A stretch of DNA of 7,157 nt, taken from positions 1 to 7,157 of the forward strand of contig JAIRTD010000082.1 of NCBI GenBank assembly GCA_031255115.1, given 5' to 3'. Below, in pieces: positions 1 to 6,136 of this stretch (position 1 is its first letter; each line of letters starts with the position of its first letter). Below the pieces are notes generated by a model, which searched no databases, was not told the origin of the DNA, and saw only the letters and a program-made list of their open reading frames with translations. The stretch comes from Spirochaetaceae bacterium (lineage in GTDB: Bacteria > Spirochaetota > Spirochaetia > Treponematales > Breznakiellaceae). A program made the translations under genes and the position numbers.

Positions 1-423
1 TACCCCGCCGCCGCCGTTCTGGACGCCGACACGGGCGTTTTTGCGCATATCAAAGGTTCCCTGGCAGACGATTACACCATCGCCTTTGTTTCCGGTAATT
101 TCTCCGCCTGTCATCAGGAAAGAAGAGTCGTCGTCTATATATACGCCGGCGGAGGCATTGGACTTTATTAAGCCGCCATCCATGGTCAAGCTGCCCTTTC
201 TGGCGTACACGCCCCTGACTTCATTGTTTCGTATTTCGGCATGACCGCTGAGAATAAGCGAACTGTCCTCTGTCCGTATGCTTCCGTCGTTTGCGGGATT
301 GACACTGGTATTTTCTTCGATGGTTCCGCCGCTTATGGTTAGTATCCCGCCGCTCGCGTAGACAGCGCTGCCAAAGGCAGCCGTGTTCGCGCGTATGGTT
401 CCTCCTGATATGGTCAGGGCGGG
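1..423 (-). repeat. Short beta-helix rungs, second half (residues 511-651)
   Basis: Five or more rungs are visible: LTISGGTIRAN, LTISGGTIEEN, LILSGHAEIRNN, LTMDGGLIKSN and FLMTGGEITGN, then FDMRKNARVGVQNGGGGV at the edge. Between them come short strand segments such as GVYARKG and GVYIDDD. The array is cut by the window edge, so the copy number is a minimum. Confidence 0.6.
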
Positions 424-1953
424 CGCGTCTTTGGCGCAGTCGATGTTGACGGCGCCGCCCAAACCAATGCTGTGGATGTTATTGCTGTTCTGAATAGTCA
501 CCCCGTTGTTTATTTCGAGCCAGGCGTTCTTTACCGAGATAAGCGCGGCGTCGGCTTGCTGCTTGTCGCCGTCAATAACAAGGCTTCCCAGGCCGCCTGT
601 AAGTTTAAGAGCCGCCCCCGAAGATACGGTTATAAGGCTTCCGAAGGGGCTGGAAGCTCCACGAAGTATCTTTTTTTCATGGGTATCAACGGGAGAAAGG
701 GTGATGGTTTTTCCCGTTGGAATGGATACCGTGTCGGCCGGGTCCGACATGGTGATATCGGTAAGCAGATATACGGTGTCAAATACGGCCGCGGCGTTAA
801 GGGCGGCCTGCAGGCTTGTATACGAATCGTTTTTGGAAGCAAGTTTTACTACCTTTCCGTCTACGACAAGATGACCGTCGTCGCTGACCGTGTAATTCTT
901 TCCGCCTGAGGGAGTAACGGCGAATTTTCGGGCCTCGACGGCAAGGGTCAGCGCGGGATCTGATTCGACCAGCTTGACGATAGAAGCGGAGACGGGGTAG
1001 AACTCCGGGGTCAGGGTTGCCACCGGTATGGTCCCGGTCAGGGTTTCTTCAACAAAAATGTGGGTGCCGCCTTTGAGGAACACATCGTTATTCGGGCTGA
1101 TAAACGCGTTACGCCCCATAAAAATATTTGCAAAGGAGAAGGCGTATACGCCTCCGCCCCGGCCGGTACTGCCTGTAAGCGTGTTTTTATTGGAGCCTCC
1201 TATGGTTCCGCCTGTGATCCTAAGACTGCCGCCGCTGGTGATATACACGCCGCCGCCTTCCCTGGCGGCGTTACCCCCTATGGTTCCGCCTGAGATCTCG
1301 ACATGGCCGCTCGGAGCGATATACACGCCGCCGCCGCCGCCTGCGATGTTGTTCTGTATATCCCCGCCGTTCATGGTAAAGATGCCTTCGACTTTTACGC
1401 CGCCGCCGAGCGTGCTGCCGGAGTTGTTGTTCCGCAGCACGGCGCTCTGATTCATGACCAGTTCGGCGTGGTGATTAACCGTTACAAGCGGCCAGGAGCA
1501 TGAGACGGCGTTTCCGTCAAGAATAAGACGATTGGAACTTCCGTTCTGCCCAAGACTGAGCTTTCCTCCGGCTTTTACCTCAAAGAACGGACCGGAAAGC
1601 GAGGCTTCTCTGGTAATGCACTGATCCGAATCTTCCGCAATCAGTATGATAGTTTTATCTTTTATTTCGACAGGCGGCGCGGGAGAGGGCGCATTGCTTA
1701 GGGTGGTAAAGCTCGCGCCTATCGCAAGGACGGAAGTTTTACCCAAAGGCGCAAAAATTACGGCGTCCCTGAGCTGCTGAAAATTCTTAATAACAGCGTT
1801 CACGGGCAAGGGTTCAGGCGAGCTCCCGGGGATATTTTTAACATAAGAGCTGTTGAGGGGGAGGTTGTACATTTGACAACGCGTCAACAAAGGGAAGAAA
1901 AAAATACAGATTCCAAAAGTGAAAAGAAAAAATCTTTTCTGATTAAACTTCAT
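1..1953 (-). CDS. Large exported beta-helix repeat protein, C-terminus beyond the window (partial)
   Basis: The frame stays open for 651 codons from an ATG at 1953 to base 1, so the C-terminus lies outside the window. The N-terminus (MKFNQKRFF, then a hydrophobic run to about residue 23) is an export signal. Cys26 in LLTRC could be a relaxed spirochaetal lipobox, but Arg at -1 is atypical, so lipidation is uncertain. Residues 191-284 and 511-651 carry repeats of the type SGGTIxxN and GGGVYI, with alternating Gly-Gly, Asn and hydrophobic residues. This is the signature of parallel beta-helix or Pmp-like surface proteins. Residues 100-202 and 415-523 are two diverged copies of one module (KTI.L, then LVIDG or LILDG, then GGGV or GGAV, then GGxIxxN). 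A non-repeat linker of about 115 residues separates the halves. An in-frame TAG lies upstream at about 2022-2024 with no ATG, GTG or TTG between, so the start is well placed. Ligand and function are unknown; adhesion or a surface role is inferred from the fold. It is transcribed away from the cyclase operon. Confidence 0.85.
   Translation of the reverse strand, partial: MKFNQKRFFLFTFGICIFFFPLLTRCQMYNLPLNSSYVKNIPGSSPEPLPVNAVIKNFQQLRDAVIFAPLGKTSVLAIGASFTTLSNAPSPAPPVEIKDKTIILIAEDSDQCITREASLSGPFFEVKAGGKLSLGQNGSSNRLILDGNAVSCSWPLVTVNHHAELVMNQSAVLRNNNSGSTLGGGVKVEGIFTMNGGDIQNNIAGGGGGVYIAPSGHVEISGGTIGGNAAREGGGVYITSGGSLRITGGTIGGSNKNTLTGSTGRGGGVYAFSFANIFMGRNAFISPNNDVFLKGGTHIFVEETLTGTIPVATLTPEFYPVSASIVKLVESDPALTLAVEARKFAVTPSGGKNYTVSDDGHLVVDGKVVKLASKNDSYTSLQAALNAAAVFDTVYLLTDITMSDPADTVSIPTGKTITLSPVDTHEKKILRGASSPFGSLITVSSGAALKLTGGLGSLVIDGDKQQADAALISVKNAWLEINNGVTIQNSNNIHSIGLGGAVNIDCAKDAPALTISGGTIRANTAAFGSAVYASGGILTISGGTIEENTSVNPANDGSIRTEDSSLILSGHAEIRNNEVRGVYARKGSLTMDGGLIKSNASAGVYIDDDSSFLMTGGEITGNKGDGVIVCQGTFDMRKNARVGVQNGGGGV
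385..711 (-). repeat. Beta-helix module copy 2 (protein residues 415-523)
   Basis: Second copy of the module at 1348-1656, with matching landmarks: KTITLS at 415, GSLVIDGD at 456, VTIQNSNN at 485, LGGAVNI at 498 and ISGGTIRAN at 515. After it the short GG-type rungs continue to the window edge (residues 534-651), so the second half of the helix is longer than the first within what can be seen. Confidence 0.6.
1102..1383 (-). repeat. Short beta-helix rungs, first half (residues 191-284)
   Basis: Three to four rungs of about 25-30 residues. Each has a GGxI(x)xN turn (MNGGDIQNN, ISGGTIGGN, ITGGTIGGS) followed by a glycine-rich GGGVY strand (GGGGVYI, GGGVYIT, GGGVYAF). The DNA shows this as recurring GGCGGC(A/G)T-type codon blocks. 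The final rung ends in FISPNNDVFLKGG, which looks like a cap before the linker. Confidence 0.6.
1348..1656 (-). repeat. Beta-helix module copy 1 (protein residues 100-202)
   Basis: First copy of an internal protein-level duplication. Its landmarks are KTIILI at 100, NRLILDGNA at 141, AVLRNNN at 171, LGGGVKV at 182 and MNGGDIQNN at 194. They line up in the same order with the second copy at 385-711 (KTITLS, GSLVIDGD, GVTIQNS, LGGAVNI, ISGGTIRAN). The similarity is clear by eye in protein but diverged at base level, so this is an old duplication and not a recombining repeat. Confidence 0.6.
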
Positions 1954-1971
1954 ACCGGCGATTCCAGACTG

Positions 1972-2007
1972 GGAACCTCCAAAACTTTTACCGTTTTGGA
2001 AGGGTCC
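1972..2007 (-). promoter_or_regulatory. Leader hairpin covering the GGAGG of the beta-helix gene
   Basis: An 8-bp perfect inverted repeat (TCCAAAAC at 1978-1985 and GTTTTGGA at 1993-2000, 7-base loop) lies in the leader of the minus-strand transcript. In RNA the stem extends by U2001-G1977 and C2002-G1976. After a small internal loop it extends by three more pairs (2005-2007 with 1972-1974). The only strong Shine-Dalgarno match, GGAGG at 1976-1980, is fully paired in this structure. That GGAGG is 22 bases from the ATG, too far for ordinary use, so initiation here may be atypical. No poly-U run follows the stem, so it is not a terminator. Confidence 0.45.
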
Positions 2008-2015
2008 GCGTAAAA

Positions 2016-2033
2016 TATACTAAGACTATACTA
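2016..2033. repeat. Direct repeat TATACTA, 11-base period
   Basis: TATACTA occurs at 2016-2022 and again at 2027-2033. The offset is 11 bases, about one helical turn. The second copy overlaps the -10 box of the minus-strand promoter and the first lies at its expected start point. It could be a paired binding site on one face of the DNA, or simply two overlapping -10-like sequences. Confidence 0.3.
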
Positions 2034-2053
2034 GGACCGGAACCGGTTTCCAA
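2025..2053 (-). promoter_or_regulatory. Sigma70-type promoter for the beta-helix gene
   Basis: Read on the minus strand there is TTGGAA (plus coordinates 2048-2053; 4 of 6 to TTGACA), then exactly 17 bases, then TATAGT (2025-2030; 5 of 6 to TATAAT). Transcription would begin near 2018, giving a leader of about 65 bases that contains the hairpin at 1972-2007. The fit in sequence and spacing is good for a by-eye call, but no experimental support is available. Confidence 0.5.
2041..2048. promoter_or_regulatory. AACCGGTT palindrome in the promoter spacer
   Basis: A perfect 8-bp palindrome sits between the -35 and -10 boxes of the minus-strand promoter, touching the -35. It lies in a locally repetitive stretch (GGACCGGAACCGG). 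ACCGGTTT occurs here at 2042-2049 and again at 2131-2138 on the cyclase side of the same intergenic region. It is an operator candidate by position only; no regulator family is recognised. Confidence 0.25.
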
Positions 2054-2154
2054 AAACAATTTGCGCAAGGACGGGAATTTCTTTGTAGTTTCTACCGAAA
2101 ACAGAGAGTATCATCAGGTTTTCTCCCTATACCGGTTTTTGAAAAGAGCTTACA

Positions 2155-2183
2155 TTGCATTGGCTTATTCACTTGCGTTAAAT
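2155..2183 (+). promoter_or_regulatory. Weak candidate promoter for the cyclase operon
   Basis: TTGCAT at 2155-2160 and TTAAAT at 2178-2183 are 17 bases apart. The matches are only 3 of 6 and 4 of 6. If used, transcription would start at about 2190-2191, on the ATG itself, which would explain the absence of a ribosome binding site there. A better -35 (TTGAAA, 2139-2144, 5 of 6) has no good -10 at a normal distance. The rest of the intergenic region shows no stronger plus-strand promoter. Confidence 0.2.
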
Positions 2184-2190
2184 TTGAATT

Positions 2191-4149
2191 ATGGCATTGG
2201 ACGCGCTGCCCCGTTTGCGGGGGGTACGGTTTCCCCTTGGGGCAAAACTGGTAACGATTATTACATCCTTTCTCGTACTCTCATTAGGCGCTATCTCTAT
2301 TCTTGTTTCCATGCTGATAAGCGCCGATGTGCGGATCACCGCCGAAGATAATAATTTTACCCTGAACAGGCGCATCGCAACCGGCGTAGAAACCTTCTTT
2401 GAGACGGTTATGTCCAATACCCGCACCTTTCTGACTCTTGGTTCGGCCTTTAGCGGCCAGAATCAGACGGCCTTCTTCTTTACCAAAAACCCGCATATCG
2501 CCGCGGTTCTCACCGGGAGAGTCGCGAGTGAAGACGCGCCGGGCGGTTTTGAGGCCACAGGCGAGTTCCTTAACGAAGAGTTTATCAAGAGGGTGTTTAC
2601 TGGCGGCCCTGGGCCGGATTTTTCTCCCAAACTGTTTAAGGAAACTTCCCTTGCTTCACTTGAACGGGCAGCCAGGGGGGAGACCTTTGTCCTTAACGGC
2701 AGTCCGTATTTCGGCGTTTCCATGATAATCCTGTTCTTCCCCTGGTCGGACCTGGACGGCGCGGCGGTTTTTTTCTCTGGAGAAGAACTGTTAAGGGATT
2801 TTGTGTCAGGCGGGATAGAAAACTTTAGTTTTCTGATTAACAAAAACGGCGATGTGCTTATTCATCCCGAGACGGAACTCTTTCTTAACGCGCATAATCT
2901 TGAAGATCACGGGCTGGTAAAAACCGCCCTGGAACGCAAGGACCGGAATTTTCAGACCGTGTATACCGAGGACGGGACTGAATATTTCGGCGCCTATCAA
3001 AGGCTTGCCGAAACCGGTACGGTACTCATCACCCGCATAGCCACCGCCGCGGTTCTCAGGACCACAAGGGCCGTTGTCAGGCGCAATATCCAGATCAGCG
3101 CCGCGGTTCTGGCCCTTTCGGTACTCTTTGTCATTCTCTTTTCTGGAACCATAAGCAGGCCCATCAAGGCCCTCGTCGCCGCTTCAGCCGCCATAGAAAA
3201 GGGCGATTACCGTATTCAGCTTAAACACCGGAGCCAGGACGAAATCGGTCTTCTTACCAGGACCTTTATCGGCATGGGACACAGCCTCGAAAACTTTGAA
3301 AAATTTACCAACAAGGCTATGGTCCGTCTTGCCAGGCAGGGAGCGCTGACCCGTACCGGCGCGGCAAAGACCGTAGCGGTAAGTTTTACCCTGATCCGCG
3401 ATTTTAGAGAACTGGCGCTTAATTTTGAAGCGTCCGGCCTGGTCGCCTTTGTCAATGCCTTTCTTTCCCGCATAGTGCCCTGCATCACCTGTACCGGAGG
3501 CATCGTGGATAAATTCCTTACCCATGACGGCGTCGTGGTAATGGCCCTCTGGGGCGCGGCCGGACATTCGGGCCAGGAGCGGCATATCCTTGCCTGCCTG
3601 CGTTCCGCCCTGATGATACGCGCCGTTATATGCAACTGGAACGCCGAACGCGCCGCCGCCCGGCTGAGAAAAAAAGAAACCGGAAATAAATTCTTCCTGC
3701 TTAAAACAGGCTGCGGAATCAATATAGGCGAAGTTATCGCCGGACAAATAGGATCGGAAGAACGCATGGAATATACGGTCATAGGCGATCCGGTAAATCT
3801 CGCCGCCCGCATGGAAGGGCCCAACGATCTTTTTGACACCGATATTTTGATTACCGAAAACGCCTGGAAGCTCGCGGGCGCTTCCCTTGTTACCGAAGAA
3901 ATGGACAGCCTCGAAGTAAAGGGAAAGCAAAAGCCCCTCAGGGTTTTTTCGGTTGTAAACACCGGCGACAAGAAAGAGGCCGGGAAAATTCTTTCTGATC
4001 TTAGCAGGATGCCCCGAACCAATCCCCTGATAAGCAAACGCTGCGCCGGACCACAGGGCCCCAAAACCATGACGGAACTCAGAAGGAACTGGGAGATATT
4101 TCTGGAACCGGGTTTTTTGTCCCGTGAAGCGGGGCGGAGCGGAGAATAG
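2191..4149 (+). CDS. Membrane class III nucleotidyl cyclase, C2-like half lacking the metal-binding aspartates
   Basis: 652 residues. A TM segment at about 20-44 is followed by a periplasmic sensor to about 298 with a Cache-like FLINKNGDVLIHP stretch. Then come TM2 at about 300-320, a HAMP domain at about 321-375 (Pro324, DEIG 350-353), a signalling helix NFEKFTNK (368-375) and a class III cyclase domain from about 393 to 560. In class III enzymes two Asp bind metals, Lys and Asp/Thr bind the base, and Asn and Arg stabilise the transition state. Here the first Asp is Leu401 (FTLIRDF). The place 44 residues on is His445 (DKFLTHDG), followed by a three-residue insertion. Lys441, Thr529, Asn536 and Arg540 (YTVIGDPVNLAAR) are intact. 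Alone it should be inactive, so a partner must supply the aspartates, most likely the next gene. The start at 2191 follows an in-frame TGA directly and has no Shine-Dalgarno; the VRFP motif shared with cyclase 2 supports it. Thr529 points to ATP rather than GTP, by analogy with CyaC-type enzymes. Confidence 0.9.
   Translation: MALDALPRLRGVRFPLGAKLVTIITSFLVLSLGAISILVSMLISADVRITAEDNNFTLNRRIATGVETFFETVMSNTRTFLTLGSAFSGQNQTAFFFTKNPHIAAVLTGRVASEDAPGGFEATGEFLNEEFIKRVFTGGPGPDFSPKLFKETSLASLERAARGETFVLNGSPYFGVSMIILFFPWSDLDGAAVFFSGEELLRDFVSGGIENFSFLINKNGDVLIHPETELFLNAHNLEDHGLVKTALERKDRNFQTVYTEDGTEYFGAYQRLAETGTVLITRIATAAVLRTTRAVVRRNIQISAAVLALSVLFVILFSGTISRPIKALVAASAAIEKGDYRIQLKHRSQDEIGLLTRTFIGMGHSLENFEKFTNKAMVRLARQGALTRTGAAKTVAVSFTLIRDFRELALNFEASGLVAFVNAFLSRIVPCITCTGGIVDKFLTHDGVVVMALWGAAGHSGQERHILACLRSALMIRAVICNWNAERAAARLRKKETGNKFFLLKTGCGINIGEVIAGQIGSEERMEYTVIGDPVNLAARMEGPNDLFDTDILITENAWKLAGASLVTEEMDSLEVKGKQKPLRVFSVVNTGDKKEAGKILSDLSRMPRTNPLISKRCAGPQGPKTMTELRRNWEIFLEPGFLSREAGRSGE
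4136..4144 (+). promoter_or_regulatory. Ribosome binding site fixing the cyclase 2 start
   Basis: GGAGCGGAG lies inside the last codons of cyclase 1, with the final GGAG six bases before the ATG at 4151. This spacing favours 4151 over the in-frame GTG at 4124, which has no purine-rich site before it. Ribosomes finishing at the TAG (4147-4149) would be next to this start, so re-initiation is likely. Confidence 0.75.
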
Positions 4150-4150
4150 T

Positions 4151-6136
4151 ATGCGAGAAAAAAACAACATAGAGGAACAGAATCCCGGTATAGAGGCCGC
4201 CGCAAAGGTACGTTTTCCCATAAGCCTTAAACTCGTCAGCATGATCACTTTTGTTTTTCTCTTTTCTCTGGGCCTGATAAGCGGCCTGGTGTGGTTTTTG
4301 GTTCACCGTGATACCCGGACCACCGCCGAGGAGAACAACCTCAACATCAATACCAATGCGGCCCTGGCCGCCGAAACGGTTCTTGAGTCTGTCAGGGCCA
4401 ATGGAATTCTGCTGCTCCAGGCCATTGCCGGGGGAGATTCCCGGGCGGCGGCGGATTCTTTTTTTAATACAAATACCAGTGTTGCCGCCCTCATTATCGC
4501 CGGAACAGCCAAAGACGCCGTTTCCCCGAACGCGCCGTCTGTTCTGGTAAACAACGCCTTCTTTGAATCAAACGAACTTGATCCCTCTATGGCAAACCGT
4601 TATGCGGCACGGGTGTTCAGCGAATCAAACGGCGCGCCGGCGCTGATCAACGCGGCTCCGTTTTTCAACGGCTTTCCCCTTTTGTGCTTTCGTTTTCTTT
4701 CCGCCGCCAGCAGACGGACCGGCGCTTCTTACGAAGCCGCCGTGCTCTTTGCATCCGAGGCGCTTGCCGATTCCTACGGAACCGGGGCAAATACTTCGTT
4801 TTTGATAAATAACGCCGGAACCGTGCTTATCCATCCCGACCGGGATCTGATACGGGACGCGGCAAAGCTGGACGACGACCCGTTGATACAAAAACTGCTC
4901 GGCGGAGGAACAGAACGGGCCAGGACCTTTTATACCGACGCCAAAGGACAGGGCCTCTTTGCCGCGGCGGAACAAATCGTCGGAGGCGAAGCCTTTGTAA
5001 TCACCACCATAGCCAGCGATGTTGTATTTGAAGGCATAAACACTACCACGAGGCGCAATCTGTACCTTTCCCTTGGAACCTGGTTTTTGGGAGTTCTCTT
5101 TATATGGTTTTTTTCCCGCTCCATAAGCGGCGCCCTCGAACAACTGCGCGAAGCGGCTGAGGCGATAGAAGACGGCCGCTACCATCTAAAACTCCAGGTT
5201 AAAAATCATGACGAAATCGGCCTCCTTACGGAAAGCATGATAAGCATGAGCCATGTTCTTATAAATTTTGAAAAGTTTACCAATAAAACCATCGCCGTAT
5301 TGGCCAGGAAGGGCCGGCTCGAAACCGGAGGAACGGACCGGGACGCGACGATTTTCTTTTCGGATATACGTTCATTTACTTCTATATCGGAAAAGCTGCA
5401 CCCCGCCGAAGTGGTCGAATTCCTCAACGACTATATGGACCGTATGGTTTCCTGCATACTCATCACCGGAGGAGTCATTGATAAATTTATAGGCGACGCG
5501 ATAATGGCCCACTGGGGAGCGGTCGGAACGACGGAACAGGTCCACGGCAGAAGCGCCGCCGAGCAGAACGCCCTCAACGGCGTGCGCGCCGCGCTGATGA
5601 TGCGGGCCGCTCTGTTGAGTTTTAACGAAGGCCGCGGCGGAGAAAAAAAGCCGCTTATCAAAGCAGGCTGCGGCCTTAACAGCGGTCATGTAGTCGCCGG
5701 TCAAATAGGTTCCGAAGAAAAGCTCGAATATACGGTCATCGGAGACACGGTAAGCCTGGCCAATCTGGCCGAAAGTCTTAACAAAACCTTCGGCACCGAA
5801 ATTCTCATCACCGAAGATACCTGGCGTCTTGCGGGAAAATATCTTGTAACCCGTGAACTGCCCGCTGTTTCCGACAAGGGTAAAACGGTACGCATCTTCG
5901 CCGTCATCAATATGCGGGACGGTGAAGAAAGCACGCGGCTCATGGAGGATTTGGAAAAGTTACCCAAAATGAATCCCCGCCTTTCGCGGCTCTGTGTGGG
6001 ACCCGGCGGGCCGCAGACGCTCAGGGAACTAAGGACCATGCTCGGCATAGCGGAACCTGACCCGCGCGTCCTTAAAGGCGGCGAGAAAAAATACCGGCTT
6101 TCCGCGGAACAGGACAAAAAAGGAAGTGAACAATGA
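4151..6136 (+). CDS. Membrane class III nucleotidyl cyclase, C1-like half lacking the transition-state Asn and Arg
   Basis: 661 residues from the ATG at 4151. The layout matches cyclase 1: TM1 at about 28-51, a periplasmic sensor to about 302 (SFLINNAGTVLIHP), TM2 at about 304-321, HAMP at about 322-378 (DEIG 354-357), helix NFEKFTNK (372-379), a catalytic domain at about 397-565 and a shared C-terminal tail. The metal ligands are intact: Asp405 in FFSDIRSFT and Asp449 in DKFIGDAIM, 44 apart as in canonical enzymes. Lys445 and Thr528 are present. The transition-state Asn is Ser535 and the Arg is Leu539 (YTVIGDTVSLANLAE), so its own homodimer lacks that half of the chemistry. These are the residues cyclase 1 retains. 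The HAMP proline is replaced by Ala328. The gene starts one base after the cyclase 1 stop, and its TGA overlaps the next ATG. The likely role is the metal-binding half of a heterodimeric adenylate cyclase; a weak homodimer is possible. Confidence 0.9.
   Translation: MREKNNIEEQNPGIEAAAKVRFPISLKLVSMITFVFLFSLGLISGLVWFLVHRDTRTTAEENNLNINTNAALAAETVLESVRANGILLLQAIAGGDSRAAADSFFNTNTSVAALIIAGTAKDAVSPNAPSVLVNNAFFESNELDPSMANRYAARVFSESNGAPALINAAPFFNGFPLLCFRFLSAASRRTGASYEAAVLFASEALADSYGTGANTSFLINNAGTVLIHPDRDLIRDAAKLDDDPLIQKLLGGGTERARTFYTDAKGQGLFAAAEQIVGGEAFVITTIASDVVFEGINTTTRRNLYLSLGTWFLGVLFIWFFSRSISGALEQLREAAEAIEDGRYHLKLQVKNHDEIGLLTESMISMSHVLINFEKFTNKTIAVLARKGRLETGGTDRDATIFFSDIRSFTSISEKLHPAEVVEFLNDYMDRMVSCILITGGVIDKFIGDAIMAHWGAVGTTEQVHGRSAAEQNALNGVRAALMMRAALLSFNEGRGGEKKPLIKAGCGLNSGHVVAGQIGSEEKLEYTVIGDTVSLANLAESLNKTFGTEILITEDTWRLAGKYLVTRELPAVSDKGKTVRIFAVINMRDGEESTRLMEDLEKLPKMNPRLSRLCVGPGGPQTLRELRTMLGIAEPDPRVLKGGEKKYRLSAEQDKKGSEQ
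6121..6126 (+). promoter_or_regulatory. Ribosome binding site of the FecR-domain gene
   Basis: AGGAAG within the end of cyclase 2 has its GGA eight bases from the ATG at 6133. The start overlaps the cyclase 2 stop as ATGA (6133-6136), so the two genes are translationally coupled. Confidence 0.6.

Noticed and set aside
41..1503. Several plus-strand open frames (for example 472-909, 506-874 and 1028-1450)
   Set aside because: They lie opposite the continuous minus-strand beta-helix gene. Their proline-rich or erratic translations are the complements of its Gly-rich repeats, and none has a ribosome binding site or recognisable domain.
1876..1890. A classical lipobox at Cys26 of the beta-helix protein
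   Set aside because: LTRC has Arg at -1, unlike ordinary lipoboxes. It is kept only as a possible relaxed spirochaetal site, not called as a separate feature.
2061..2351. Plus-strand 96-residue frame starting in the intergenic region
   Set aside because: It overlaps the start of cyclase 1 in another frame, has no recognisable features and ends inside that gene. The cyclase frame has a clear TM segment and sensor motifs.
3379..3552. A frameshift or sequencing error as the cause of the missing aspartates in cyclase 1
   Set aside because: The frame and the flanking conserved residues are intact on both sides. The changes are full codon substitutions plus an in-frame three-codon insertion, which a single indel cannot produce.
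4124..4150. GTG at 4124 as the start of cyclase 2
   Set aside because: It would add nine residues and overlap cyclase 1, but has no ribosome binding site. The ATG at 4151 has GGAG at six bases.
3184..4248. Long minus-strand open frames opposite cyclase 1 (354 and 329 residues)
   Set aside because: The plus strand encodes clear HAMP and cyclase motifs here. The antisense translations show no domain and are a by-product of the GC-skewed codon use.
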